64,000 nt of DNA, taken from Paractinoplanes bogorensis. GTDB taxonomy: Bacteria; Actinomycetota; Actinomycetes; Mycobacteriales; Micromonosporaceae. Under the pieces are notes generated by a model. The model saw nothing but the letters and a program-made list of their open reading frames with translations. It was not told where the DNA came from and made no database searches. Each line of letters opens with the position of its first letter. Positions within the stretch are counted from its first letter, which is position 1. The translations under genes and the position numbers were made by a program. This document shows positions 25,302 to 34,434 of the stretch, piece by piece. The stretch is taken from the NCBI RefSeq assembly GCF_018829635.1, contig NZ_JAHKKG010000002.1, forward strand, positions 775,766 to 839,765. Reading direction: 5' to 3'.

Positions 25302-25627
25302 CAGAGGACTTCGCCTACAAGGTCATCCTGAAGAGCGACGATCGGTCGACAGTTACCAGCCTGGTGGCCTATCAGCCGGGGGATCAGAGCCTCCGCGCCG
25401 TGATCTGGAGCGTGCCACGACACCAGTGGATCTACGCGCCCAACATTGCTGCGCCCGTCCTCTATGACGACATGGAGCAGGATCGCGGTCGCGCGGTTGA
25501 TCGGCTGACAGCCGAGCAGATCTCTCGGGACGTACTGCACACCGAACTCCCCAGCGAGACGACTTTGACCGAGATGTCCGACGAGGGCGAGCGCAACGGC
25601 TGGAACTACGGCCCACCACGCCCGTGA
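25298..25627 (+). CDS. Putative immunity protein for the RelA/SpoT-type toxin
   Basis: A 109-residue protein of no family I recognise, starting ATGA on the toxin stop codon. It is acidic and cytoplasmic, with a predicted beta-rich first half (YKVILKSDDRSTVTSLVAYQ) and a helical segment (RAVDRLTAEQISRDV). Position, size and coupling are those of an immunity gene, which in these loci normally lies directly 3' of the toxin it blocks and matches its C-terminal warhead. By that rule it should act against the RelA/SpoT-type domain. This is inference; no motif shows hydrolase activity. Confidence 0.55.
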   Translation: MTEDFAYKVILKSDDRSTVTSLVAYQPGDQSLRAVIWSVPRHQWIYAPNIAAPVLYDDMEQDRGRAVDRLTAEQISRDVLHTELPSETTLTEMSDEGERNGWNYGPPRP

Positions 25628-25690
25628 ACGGCTCGCGTTTGACCAGGCACCACGTCGAATCGCGCCCGATAAGCAGCCCGAGTGGCCGCG

Positions 25691-27118
25691 TCAGGTGATG
25701 GCCATGTCGACGAAGCGGGACAAGTGCAGCTGCGCGGCCACGGTGACGGTGTCGGTGGGGCCGTTTCGGTGCTTGGCCACGATGAAGTCGGCCTCGCCCG
25801 CTCGCGGGCTCTCCTTGTCGTAGTAGTCGTCGCGGTGGAGCAGGATCACGACGTCGGCGTCCTGCTCGATGGAGCCTGACTCACGCAAGTCGGACAGCTG
25901 TGGGCGCTTGTCGGTTCGCTGCTCGGGGCCACGGTTGAGCTGGGACACGGCGATCACCGGACACTCGATCTCTTTGGCCAGCAGCTTGAGACCACGGGAC
26001 AGCTCGGAGACCTCTTGCTGGCGGCTCTCGGTGCGTTTCGGCGAGCTCATCAGCTGCAGATAGTCGATGACCAGCATCTTGAGGTTGTTGCGCTGTTTGA
26101 GCCGGCGCGCCTTAGCCCGGATCTCCATGAGGTTCATGTTCGGGGTGTCGTCGACGAAGATCGGGGCCTCGCTGATCTCGCCCATGCGGCGGGCCAGCTT
26201 GCTCCAGTCGTCGTCGGTGAGCTGGCCCGAGCGCAGGACATGCAGTGGGACCCGGGCCTCGGCCGAGAGCAGTCGCATGACCATCTCGATCTTGCTCATT
26301 TCGAGGGAGAAGATGGCGCTGGCGCAGTTGTGCCGGATCGCCGCGTTGCGGGCGAAGTCCATGCTCGCGGTCGACTTACCGAGACCGGGGCGGCCGGCCA
26401 CGATGATCAGCTGGCCGGGATGCAGTCCGTTGAGCAGGCGGTCGAGGTCGCTGAACCCGGTCGGTACGCCGCTCATAACGCCGCCCGAGGCGCCGACCGC
26501 CTCGATCTCGTCGAGCGTGGGCTGGAGCATGTCGCCCAGGGCCGCGAAGTCTTCGCTGACCCGGTTTTCGGTGACGTCGTAGATCGCCTGCTGGGCCAGG
26601 TCGACGATGTCGTCGACATCACGCCCGCCGTTGCCGCCGGCGCCGTAGCCCAGCTGCACGATCTTGGTGCCCGCCTCGACGACGCGGCGCAGGATCGCGC
26701 GCTCGCTGACGATGCGCGCGTAATAAGAAGCGTTGGCCGCGGTGGGCACGCTCTCGATCAGCGTGTGCAGGTAGGGCACGCCGCCGATGCGCTGCAGGTC
26801 ACCCGAGTCGGCCAGGGCGGCGGCGACCGTCAGGGCATCGGCCGGCTCGGCCCGGCCGTACAGGTCGAGGATGACGTCGAAGATCGTGCTGTGGGCCGGG
26901 CGATAGAAGTCGTGGGTCTTGAGGATCTCGACCACGTCGGCGATCGCATCCTTGGACAGCAGCATGCCGCCGAGCACGCCCTGCTCGGCCGCCACGTCCT
27001 GCGGCGGCGTCTTGTCGAACGAACCGCCACCACCCGATGGCCCGCCACCGCCACCGCCACTGCCACCGCCACCGCCGGAGGGTTGGGCCGGTGGCCGCGT
27101 CTCATCGGTGATCGACAC
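25691..27118 (-). CDS. dnaB: Replicative DNA helicase DnaB
   Basis: A 475-residue DnaB without intein. A Gly/Pro-rich tail (residues 10-32) precedes the N-terminal domain (PPQDVAAEQGVLGGMLLSKDAI). The RecA-like C-terminal domain carries Walker A GRPGLGKSTAS, the segment IFSLEMSK, Walker B MLVIDYLQLM and the arginine-finger region PVIAVSQLNRGPEQR. It unwinds the replication fork as a hexamer. It lies on the same strand as rpsF-ssb-rpsR-rplI further upstream, the usual actinobacterial arrangement, but here two unrelated genes are inserted between. Confidence 0.98.
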   Translation of the reverse strand: MSITDETRPPAQPSGGGGGSGGGGGGPSGGGGSFDKTPPQDVAAEQGVLGGMLLSKDAIADVVEILKTHDFYRPAHSTIFDVILDLYGRAEPADALTVAAALADSGDLQRIGGVPYLHTLIESVPTAANASYYARIVSERAILRRVVEAGTKIVQLGYGAGGNGGRDVDDIVDLAQQAIYDVTENRVSEDFAALGDMLQPTLDEIEAVGASGGVMSGVPTGFSDLDRLLNGLHPGQLIIVAGRPGLGKSTASMDFARNAAIRHNCASAIFSLEMSKIEMVMRLLSAEARVPLHVLRSGQLTDDDWSKLARRMGEISEAPIFVDDTPNMNLMEIRAKARRLKQRNNLKMLVIDYLQLMSSPKRTESRQQEVSELSRGLKLLAKEIECPVIAVSQLNRGPEQRTDKRPQLSDLRESGSIEQDADVVILLHRDDYYDKESPRAGEADFIVAKHRNGPTDTVTVAAQLHLSRFVDMAIT

Positions 27119-27456
27119 CCGGACCTCCTCCGCTCGCCGTCCGTGACACCCAGATCAAACAGCCTGGGTATGACACTTTCGGCTGATCCCCACCATGATC
27201 AGGAAAAACTCCCGATCAAGCCCCGCGAGTGCGGCCGACCCACTCTACGAACATGCCCTCGACCTGCCCAACTGCACCGGTGGATGAGCCTCGGGACAAC
27301 CTGTGGACATCCCGCCCGATCCTGTGGGCAGGCCTGTGCACAGCCTGTGTACAACTCCTGGGGACGATCTGGGTTCTGCCTTTCCGAGCAGGCATTTCTT
27401 AGTCCCCACCTGTGGAGGGGGAAAAATACCTGCACAACCGCGAAAAGGTGCCCGGC
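27119..27456. promoter_or_regulatory. Divergent dnaB region with DnaA-box-like motifs
   Basis: This 338-bp gap holds the dnaB promoter and that of the disordered repeat protein. Three motifs close to the actinobacterial DnaA box TGTGGACAA occur in 53 bp: TGTGGACAT (27302-27310), TGTGCACAG (27335-27343) and TGTGTACAA (27346-27354). No gene is visible in the gap. Confidence 0.4.
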
Positions 27457-30400
27457 GTGAGCAAGCCGTCGCGCGGAGACGTTGCGGTTCCGACGCGCGG
27501 AAGGCACGCTTTTCAGGTGGACCAACGGGAGTGGGACTACGGCGCCCGCATGTCGCGTGAGCGACGCGCGGCCGAGTCGCGACCCTCCCGCGGATCGGAA
27601 TCGCCCGATTTAGCCGACCCTGATGCGAAATGGTCGTCCCTCACCGACACGGGCAGCCTTCAGCCCAGCGCCGAGGCTCTCGACTGGCAGCGCCGCGCCG
27701 ACGCGTGGGCCCAACAGGCCGAGGCCGACCCGCACCAGGCCGTCGAGCCGGCGAACCGCTGGTCCGACGTGGCCGCGACCGGTCGCCCGACGTTCCCGGC
27801 CGACGGCGTCGGCTGGCGCACCGAGACGGCCGAGTGGCGTGCCACCGGCGCGCGCTGGCGGCAGACCACCGAGTGGCGCTCGACGACCGGCTCGCACGGC
27901 TGGCGCTCGACCACCGAGGCCTGGCAGAGCGGCGACAACGACGCCTATCCGCCGGCCGCCGAGACGCCGATGGCCCAGCCCGCGCTCTCGAGCACGGCCT
28001 GGTCGGACGACACGAGCGCCGACACGCGCCCCGCCTGGCAGCAGTTCACCGATTCGCCGGGTGAGCAGCCGGCCGAGAGCGCCACGCCGAGTTGGCAACA
28101 GCCTTCCCCCCGTACGCCCGCGGAAAGCTCCCCGTCCTGGCAGCAACTGGTCGACCCCGCCCAGCAGCAGCCGTCGTGGAACTCCCGTCAGCCCTGGCAG
28201 CGCGACTCCATCGAGGGCTCGGCGACCTGGACCGACGCGTCCGAAGACACGGGTAACGCCTGGTCCCGCGCCGACGACGGTCGTCACCTGGTGCGCGAGG
28301 ACGATCGCGCGGCCTGGCGACGCGATCCCGGCGCCGGGTCACCCTCGGTCGGGCGACGTCGCGCTCCTGAGCCGGGTTCCGCTCCGGCCGGTGGTACGGG
28401 CTGGTCCGGCGCCCGGTCCGATGCCGACAACTGGGAAAACACCGACAACTGGGCCGGTCACACCGACACGGGCAGCATTCAGCTGTACGGCGATACGCCC
28501 GCCCCGCCGTCCGCACCGTCGACCTGGGGCACGGGCACCGGCTTCGGCTCCCGCAACGTCAACCGGCGCGACGAGGGCAGTCGGCAACAGACACCCCTTC
28601 CCTCGTACGAGGATGGCCCCGGCTACCAGATTCCCCCCGCGACGCCGTACGAGTCCCCGTCCCGCGCGTCCCGCCGCGACGACACGTCCGCGGCCCGCTC
28701 CGTCCCGTCGGCCTACGACGAGACGCCGCGCCCCCGCTTCGCCCCCGAGGACGAGCAGCCCGGCGCACGCAGTCAGCGCGCCCATCGCTACACCGACGAC
28801 GAGCCCGGCCAGACCACCCGCCCGACCGACGTCGGTTACCCCACCCGCGGCGACAGCTACACGTCACGCGAGGAGCCCGGCTACGGGTCGCGCGCCTTCA
28901 CTGACCAGCCGGGCTATCCCGCACGCAGCACCGGCGACCAGTCCGGCTACCCGTCGCGCGGCACCAGCGACCAGCCGGGCTATCCCGCACGCGGCACCGG
29001 CGACGAGCCCGGCTACGGGTCGCGAAGCACGGGGGGCCAGCCCGGCTACCCGTCGCGCGACGCTGTCGACGAGCCCGGCTACGGGTCGCGCGGCGCTGGG
29101 GGACTGCAGGGCTATTCGTCTCGTGGCGCGAGCGACCAGCCCGGTTATGCCGCCCGCGGCACTGCTGACGAGCCGGGCTACCCGTCCCGAGAGGCCCCGA
29201 CGGGTGCCTACTCGCCGCCCGAGCCGCGGGCCCCACGACGCGGCCGCCCGGCCCAAGGGGACGAGACGGCCACGTTCAGCGCCGTCCCGATGCCGGCCCC
29301 GCCGCCCGCCACGCGCAACGTTCCTCCCACGGCCCAGCCGTCCGCTCCCCGCAGCGCACCGCCGTCCGCCCCGCGCAGCGCTCCCGCGTCCGCGCCCCGC
29401 AGCGGCCCGGCCGGTGCCGCGGGCCGGGCGAAGTACAACGGTGGCGGCGACGACTGGCGTGACCAGACCGGTTCCTGGGAAGCCGAGCCCGACACCAGCA
29501 GCTGGGTCCGCGACCCCGACACCGGCCAGTGGAGTCGCTCCGAGGACGACCCGCGCATCCTGGCCTGGCGCCGCGAAGCAGCCCGCCGCGAGGCGATGGG
29601 TGAGGGACCGCGAGCCCTCCCGCCGCCACCCGCGGCCGCCGCCGAGGTCGAGTCCCGCCCAGAGACGTCGACCGGTACCTGGCGCAACACACCTCCGCCG
29701 CCCCTGCCTCCGGGTCCCACCCCGCGCAGCGCCGCCCCCTATGCCGACAACGGCTACGGCGCCGCCCCCGGCGTTTACGGCGGCGCCCCGACGCCTCCGA
29801 GCTCCGCGGGCGGTCGCGACGGCAGCTTCGGCTCCCCAGACAGCCCCGGTCGTGACGGTGGCTACGGCACCGCGCCGAGCAGCTCGATCCCCGAGCGAGG
29901 CGGCTACGACGCACCGAGCGGTCCGGCCCGCGGCTACGACACCCCCGGACGCAGTGGCTACGACGCACCGACCGGCTTCGCCGGCCGCGACGACACCTAC
30001 GGCTCGGCCCGCAGCAACGGCTACGACGCGACACCGCCCAGCCGCGACGCTGGCTTCGGCACCACGCCGAGCAGCTCGATCCCCGGACGAGGCGGCTACG
30101 ACGCACCGACCGGCTTTGCCGGCCGCGACGACACCTACGGCGCCCCGCCCACAAGTGGACAGGGTTACGGAACGACAACCCCCGGCGCCGCGCCCACGAG
30201 CGGCCGCGGCTACGGAACGACAACCCCCGGCGCCGCGCCCACGAGCGGCCGCGGCTACGGCACACCACCGGCCGATCCTCGTGACGGCGGCTACGGCTCG
30301 GCTAGACGCGGCTATCAGGACGACGACGACCCCTACGAGTCCCCGCGCGGCTACGGTTCCGCGCCGTCGAGTTCGGTCCCCGGCCGCCGCGACGACTACG

Positions 30401-31845
30401 ACCCGCCCCGCGGCGGCGGCTACGGCTCCGCCCCCTCGAGTTCGATTCCCGCCCGCCGCGACGAAGATCCCTACGGCTCACCCCGTGGCGCGGGCTACGG
30501 TTCGGCCCCGTCGAGCGCGATCCCGGCCCGCCGCGACGACGACGACCGCTACGACCCGCCCCGTGGTGGTGGCTACGGCTCCGCGCCCTCCAGCGCGATC
30601 CCGTCCTACCGCGACGACGACCGCTACGACCCGCCCGGCGGCGGAGGCATCGGTTCGGGCGGCGGAGGCATCGGTTCGGGCGGCCGCGGCTATCGGGAGC
30701 CCACCGGCCGCGGCTACCAGGACGAACCCGGCAACGCCCCGCGCAGTGGCTCCGCTTACGGCAGCGCGTCGGCCCCGCCGTACGGTGGACGCCCCGCCCT
30801 CCCGAGCGCCCCGCGCAGCGAGCCCTACGGCGGCCGCCCGGCGCTTCCGAGCGCCCCGCGCAGTGCCCCCGGCTACGGCGACGACGCGACGACGGTCTAC
30901 CCCGCCGCGTCGGCCGGCTATTCGGCGTCCGCCCCGGTCAGCGCCCCCCGCAGCCCCGGTTTCGCGGGCTCCGCCTCGGTGCCGGCCAGCGGCGTGCCGC
31001 AATACGACTCGCGGGCCGACCGGCGCGGCGAGCTCGAACCGTACGGGCAAGCGCCCTTGAGCCCCGAGGCCTGGCAACCCGGCCCGGGTCGCAGCGCCCG
31101 CCCCGACGACGTCCCGGCATGGTTGCGGGAGGAGCCGGCGGGGGAGACCGACGAGCCCGACTCCGGTTCCTGGGCTCTCGAGGAACGCCGGGAACGCGCC
31201 CGGGGCAGCGCCGTCTATCGCGAGGGCGGCAACGCCGACTGGCGCCGCGACCTGTCCGATCAGGCCGAACTGGCCGAGGGCGAGTCCCGAAGATTCGGCA
31301 CCTCGGACTACATGCCCTTTCGCTCCAGCGGCTCAGCCGCGGTCTCGGGACAATCGAACTTATCCACCACGTCGACGTCGCTGATCTCACCGGTCGGGCG
31401 GGACGCCTCGGCCTACCCGCAGCGCGGCGGCGCGAGCTGGAACGGTCCCTCCGGCGCGTACGAGCGTCGCCCGGTCACCGGCGGCTATCCGACCAGCCGG
31501 AAGAGCGATCTGCTCGACCCGGACGACGAGGAGGGCGAACAGGAGTCCGGCGGCCCGCTCGCCGCGGTCGGTTACACCGTCATCTGGTACGGCGTTCCGG
31601 TCGTCCTGTTCGTCGCCTACATGCTCGTCGTCGGCACCGGCGCCCAGGGCCACGCACTGTCCACACTGGCCAAGGCCGCCCCCCAGTTCCTCATCTCACT
31701 GGTGCTGAGCGTCGTGGTCGCTATCGGTCTGCGCTTCGTCAGCCACTCGTGGAAGGCGATCAGCGTCGGCCTGGCCGCGGCCGTGGTCGGCGGCGGTCTG
31801 GCCACCGTGCTGACCTCGGCCATCACCGGCAACAGCCTCAGCTGA
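27457..31845 (+). CDS. Large disordered tandem-repeat protein with C-terminal membrane helices
   Basis: A 1,462-residue protein of unknown function. The N-terminal third is rich in Trp spaced through Ser/Thr/Gln/Asp sequence (WRSTTGSHGW, SPSWQQLVDP). About nine 11-residue units of the form DQPGYPARGTG follow (about 28890-29190), then the more ordered WVRDPDTGQWSRSEDDPR, then repeats of GYGSAPSSSIPARRDD and GGYDAP. The last 100 residues form three membrane helices (VIWYGVPVVLFVAYMLVV and two more). I choose GTG 27457, with AAGG upstream; an in-frame ATG at 27412 would add 15 residues. The 3' end overlaps the convergent gene by 150 nt. The layout suggests a membrane-tethered scaffold able to form multivalent contacts. 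Confidence 0.75.
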   Translation: MSKPSRGDVAVPTRGRHAFQVDQREWDYGARMSRERRAAESRPSRGSESPDLADPDAKWSSLTDTGSLQPSAEALDWQRRADAWAQQAEADPHQAVEPANRWSDVAATGRPTFPADGVGWRTETAEWRATGARWRQTTEWRSTTGSHGWRSTTEAWQSGDNDAYPPAAETPMAQPALSSTAWSDDTSADTRPAWQQFTDSPGEQPAESATPSWQQPSPRTPAESSPSWQQLVDPAQQQPSWNSRQPWQRDSIEGSATWTDASEDTGNAWSRADDGRHLVREDDRAAWRRDPGAGSPSVGRRRAPEPGSAPAGGTGWSGARSDADNWENTDNWAGHTDTGSIQLYGDTPAPPSAPSTWGTGTGFGSRNVNRRDEGSRQQTPLPSYEDGPGYQIPPATPYESPSRASRRDDTSAARSVPSAYDETPRPRFAPEDEQPGARSQRAHRYTDDEPGQTTRPTDVGYPTRGDSYTSREEPGYGSRAFTDQPGYPARSTGDQSGYPSRGTSDQPGYPARGTGDEPGYGSRSTGGQPGYPSRDAVDEPGYGSRGAGGLQGYSSRGASDQPGYAARGTADEPGYPSREAPTGAYSPPEPRAPRRGRPAQGDETATFSAVPMPAPPPATRNVPPTAQPSAPRSAPPSAPRSAPASAPRSGPAGAAGRAKYNGGGDDWRDQTGSWEAEPDTSSWVRDPDTGQWSRSEDDPRILAWRREAARREAMGEGPRALPPPPAAAAEVESRPETSTGTWRNTPPPPLPPGPTPRSAAPYADNGYGAAPGVYGGAPTPPSSAGGRDGSFGSPDSPGRDGGYGTAPSSSIPERGGYDAPSGPARGYDTPGRSGYDAPTGFAGRDDTYGSARSNGYDATPPSRDAGFGTTPSSSIPGRGGYDAPTGFAGRDDTYGAPPTSGQGYGTTTPGAAPTSGRGYGTTTPGAAPTSGRGYGTPPADPRDGGYGSARRGYQDDDDPYESPRGYGSAPSSSVPGRRDDYDPPRGGGYGSAPSSSIPARRDEDPYGSPRGAGYGSAPSSAIPARRDDDDRYDPPRGGGYGSAPSSAIPSYRDDDRYDPPGGGGIGSGGGGIGSGGRGYREPTGRGYQDEPGNAPRSGSAYGSASAPPYGGRPALPSAPRSEPYGGRPALPSAPRSAPGYGDDATTVYPAASAGYSASAPVSAPRSPGFAGSASVPASGVPQYDSRADRRGELEPYGQAPLSPEAWQPGPGRSARPDDVPAWLREEPAGETDEPDSGSWALEERRERARGSAVYREGGNADWRRDLSDQAELAEGESRRFGTSDYMPFRSSGSAAVSGQSNLSTTSTSLISPVGRDASAYPQRGGASWNGPSGAYERRPVTGGYPTSRKSDLLDPDDEEGEQESGGPLAAVGYTVIWYGVPVVLFVAYMLVVGTGAQGHALSTLAKAAPQFLISLVLSVVVAIGLRFVSHSWKAISVGLAAAVVGGGLATVLTSAITGNSLS

Positions 31846-32658
31846 CCCGTCACCAGCGGCCGGCTGCGCTGACCGGGCGCGCCGCGCCAGCACGGCGACC
31901 AGCCAGATCACCGTGACGGGTATGCCGAGCCACGCGATGAGCTTGGGGATCCAGAAGAACTCCGACACGTCGGCCAGCCCGCCACCGAGATGTTCGACGG
32001 TGTCGACGATCAGCAGGGCAGTCGACCACACCGCGTAGACGCTGAGCAGCGAGAACCCGAGCGTCCCCCAGATGCCGGGCCGGCCGCGGACCAGCCTGGC
32101 GATGCCCGCGCCGGCCAGCGCGCCGACGAGCCAGAGCACCCAGGACAGCCGCAACGCCGGTTCGGAGATCGTGTGTTTCATCTGGACGGTCGCCATGTCG
32201 GGGACGCTCGCCTCGTCCGGCGACTGACCCGGCACCGAGAATTTGCTGACCACGCCGGTGAGGACCCGCATCCGGACGACTCCCCGGGCGGCGCCGAACC
32301 CGTCGGCGGTGGTGTCGCCGATCCGCCACCCGTCGGCTTCGAGCCGGTCCGCCATGGCCGGGAAGTCGCGGCTGGGCAGGGGATAGTAGGCCTGGACACC
32401 GTTGCGGCCCCACGGCGGTGGCGTGTTGCCGAGCCAGGCGACCGCGGTCCCCTGAGCGAAGAGGGAGCCCTCCTCCGACATCGAGAAGTTCACGGACGAC
32501 TTGTCGGCACCCGTCATCACCGCGACGACCGCCTGGGCGTCGTCGAGGGTGGGGCCGGCGCCCAGATCGTCCCGGTCCAGGGACGCACCGGCCGGTGCCA
32601 GTAGCGAGGCTATGACCAGCGCGAACCACACGTAGACGACCTTGACTGTCTTCGACAC
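31696..32658 (-). CDS. Membrane protein of unknown function, overlapping its convergent neighbour
   Basis: A 320-residue protein: signal-like helix (residues 5-25), an extracellular region to about 165, three further helices (about 172-188, 200-220, 235-260) and a polar tail. I do not recognise the family. The final 50 residues (GDGRGQHGGQTAADHGRG and beyond) are antisense to the C-terminal membrane helices of the repeat protein, so this tail is probably a by-product of the overlap. The start is GTG 32658, with TATGCT 6 nt upstream. Confidence 0.7.
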   Translation of the reverse strand: MSKTVKVVYVWFALVIASLLAPAGASLDRDDLGAGPTLDDAQAVVAVMTGADKSSVNFSMSEEGSLFAQGTAVAWLGNTPPPWGRNGVQAYYPLPSRDFPAMADRLEADGWRIGDTTADGFGAARGVVRMRVLTGVVSKFSVPGQSPDEASVPDMATVQMKHTISEPALRLSWVLWLVGALAGAGIARLVRGRPGIWGTLGFSLLSVYAVWSTALLIVDTVEHLGGGLADVSEFFWIPKLIAWLGIPVTVIWLVAVLARRARSAQPAAGDGSAEAVAGDGRGQHGGQTAADHGRGQADADRLPRVADEAQTDSDHDAQHQ

Positions 32659-32664
32659 GGCGAC

Positions 32665-32670
32665 AGCATA
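32665..32670 (-). promoter_or_regulatory. -10 box, leaderless start
   Basis: On the reverse strand TATGCT lies 6 nt before GTG 32658, with no Shine-Dalgarno in between. Confidence 0.45.
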
Positions 32671-32706
32671 GGGCCGCCGGACGCAACGCCGTGGCCCGGA
32701 ACAGCA

Positions 32707-32743
32707 AACGGCGCGCCGGGATCGTGGATCCGGGCGCGCCGTT
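32707..32743 (-). terminator. Intrinsic terminator after rplI
   Basis: Arms 32707-32723 and 32727-32743 pair over 17 bp with one mismatch (AACGGCGCGCC in the arm) around a GTG loop, 26 nt past the rplI stop. It should end the rpsF-ssb-rpsR-rplI transcript. The T-run is weak. Confidence 0.75.
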
Positions 32744-32768
32744 CGTGTCGTGCTGGGTGGTGCGGGTC

Positions 32769-33218
32769 TTACTTGGCGGCGACGACGTTCACCGGGAACG
32801 TCGCGGTCACCTCGGGGTGGAGCTTGACCTGGACGTTGTAAGCGCCCGTGGTCTTGATGTGCCCGGGCATCTCGAGACGACGCCGGTCGAGCGACGGACC
32901 GCCGGCGGCCTTGACCGCGTCGACGATCTCGGCCGGGGTGATCGAGCCGAACAGCCGGCCACCGTTGCCGGAGCGGGCGGTCAGCGTCACCTTGAGACCG
33001 GAGAGCTGGCCCTTGACCTCGTTGGCCTGGCCCAGGTCACGGATCTCGCGGGCGTCACGCGCCCGCTTGATGACCGCGACCTGCTTCTCGGCACCCTTGG
33101 TCCACAGGATCGCGAAACCCTGGGGGAGCAGGTAGTTACGGCCGTAGCCGTTCTTGACCTCGACGACGTCGCCGGGGGTGCCGAGACCCGACACCTCCTG
33201 GGTGAGGATGATCTTCAT
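32769..33218 (-). CDS. rplI: 50S ribosomal protein L9
   Basis: A 149-residue L9 with the N-terminal rRNA-binding signature [32 protein letters not shown], a central helix and the C-terminal domain ([14 protein letters not shown]). It is the last gene of the rpsF-ssb-rpsR-rplI operon, 14 nt after rpsR and followed by a strong terminator. Confidence 0.98.
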   Translation of the reverse strand: MKIILTQEVSGLGTPGDVVEVKNGYGRNYLLPQGFAILWTKGAEKQVAVIKRARDAREIRDLGQANEVKGQLSGLKVTLTARSGNGGRLFGSITPAEIVDAVKAAGGPSLDRRRLEMPGHIKTTGAYNVQVKLHPEVTATFPVNVVAAK

Positions 33219-33232
33219 ATTGGTGATCCTCC

Positions 33233-33472
33233 TCAGCGCGCCGTCGCCGTGTACGGCAGAAGCGCCATCTCGCGGGCGTTCTTGACCGCGCGGGCGATCT
33301 GCCGCTGCTGCTGCGAGGTCACCCCGGTGACCCGGCGGGCACGGATCTTGCCCCGGTCGGAGATGAACTTCCGCAGCAGCGCGGTGTCCTTGTAGTCGAT
33401 GTAGGTGATCCCGTCCTTGTCGAGCGGGTTCACCTTCTTCTTCGGCTTGCGAAGCGCCGCAGCCTTAGCCAT
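33233..33472 (-). CDS. rpsR: 30S ribosomal protein S18
   Basis: A 79-residue S18 starting [17 protein letters not shown], with the conserved core [19 protein letters not shown] and [20 protein letters not shown]. An in-frame start at 33493 would add seven residues, but the MAK start matches the family. It contains no CXXC zinc motif, so it is the zinc-independent form. It pairs with S6 on the 30S platform. Confidence 0.97.
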   Translation of the reverse strand: MAKAAALRKPKKKVNPLDKDGITYIDYKDTALLRKFISDRGKIRARRVTGVTSQQQRQIARAVKNAREMALLPYTATAR

Positions 33473-33508
33473 TGCTCTTACTCCTGATGTCAAAAAGCCC
33501 GCGTGGGC

Positions 33509-34078
33509 TTAGAAGGGAGGCTCGTCGTCGAACGAGGAGTTGCCACCGCCGCTGCCGCCGGAGCGGCCGCCGCTGGAGGAGGCCGGAGCCGCCGTCGCCC
33601 ACGGGTCGTCGAAGTTGCTGTTGCTTCCTCCGCCGCCACCGCTGTTGCTGGGCCGGTTGCCACCGTTGCCACCACCGGAGGCGCCGAAGCCGCCACCTCC
33701 GCCACCGCCGGAGCGGTTCATCCGCTGCACCTTCGCCGTCGCATACCGCAGCGACGGACCGATCTCGTCGACCTCGAGCTCGTAGACGGTGCGCTTCTCG
33801 CCCTCGCGCGTCTCGTAAGACCGCTGGCGCAGCCGGCCCTGCACGATCACCCGTGAGCCGCGCTGAAGCGACTCGGCGACGTGCTCGGCGGCGTCACGCC
33901 AGATGTTGCACGCAAGGAAGAGTGGCTCGCCGTCTTTCCACTGGCCCGACTCCCGGTCCATGGTCCGCGGCGTCGAGGCGATGCGGAATTTCGCGACCGC
34001 AGCACCCGACGGGGTAAAGCGCAGCTCTGGATCGTCGGTCAAGTTCCCGACGATCGTGATGACGGTTTCTCCTGCCAT
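33509..34078 (-). CDS. ssb: Single-stranded DNA-binding protein
   Basis: A 189-residue SSB: OB fold in residues 1-110 ([37 protein letters not shown]), a long Gly/Ser/Asn-rich linker (about 122-175) and the acidic C-terminal tip FDDEPPF that binds partner proteins. It lies between rpsF and rpsR, as in most Actinobacteria. Confidence 0.98.
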   Translation of the reverse strand: MAGETVITIVGNLTDDPELRFTPSGAAVAKFRIASTPRTMDRESGQWKDGEPLFLACNIWRDAAEHVAESLQRGSRVIVQGRLRQRSYETREGEKRTVYELEVDEIGPSLRYATAKVQRMNRSGGGGGGGFGASGGGNGGNRPSNSGGGGGSNSNFDDPWATAAPASSSGGRSGGSGGGNSSFDDEPPF

Positions 34079-34143
34079 GATCTTCTCCTCGCCGCTTCGC
34101 TCGTTCGAAGGAGGTTCTCAGAACCCCCTGACAAAAACGAGGC

Positions 34144-34434
34144 TCAGCGGGTCTCGGGCCGGATGACCTTGGTACGCAGGATGGACTCGTTGAGCCGGAG
34201 CTGACGGTCCAGCTCGGCCACGGCCTCGGGCGTCGCCTGCAGATCGACGACGGCGTAGATGCCTTCGGCCTTCTTGTTGATCTCGAACGAGAGCCGGCGA
34301 CGGCCCCAGACGTCGAGCTTCTCCACCGAGCCACCCGCGGTCCTGATGACATTCAGGTACTGATCGAGCGACGGGCCGACCAGGCGCTCCTCGAGCGAGG
34401 GGTCGAGGATCACCATGAGTTCGTAATGACGCAA
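34144..34434 (-). CDS. rpsF: 30S ribosomal protein S6
   Basis: A 96-residue S6 beginning TTG as [19 protein letters not shown], with the conserved [22 protein letters not shown]. The frame stays open upstream to 34677, but AGGAGG at 34445-34450 lies 10 nt before TTG 34434, and family alignment supports this start. First gene of its operon, preceded by a structured leader and a terminator. Confidence 0.97.
   Translation of the reverse strand: MRHYELMVILDPSLEERLVGPSLDQYLNVIRTAGGSVEKLDVWGRRRLSFEINKKAEGIYAVVDLQATPEAVAELDRQLRLNESILRTKVIRPETR

Noticed and set aside
25691..27118. Intein in DnaB
   Set aside because: The protein has the normal length (475) with an uninterrupted P-loop and DYLQLM region.
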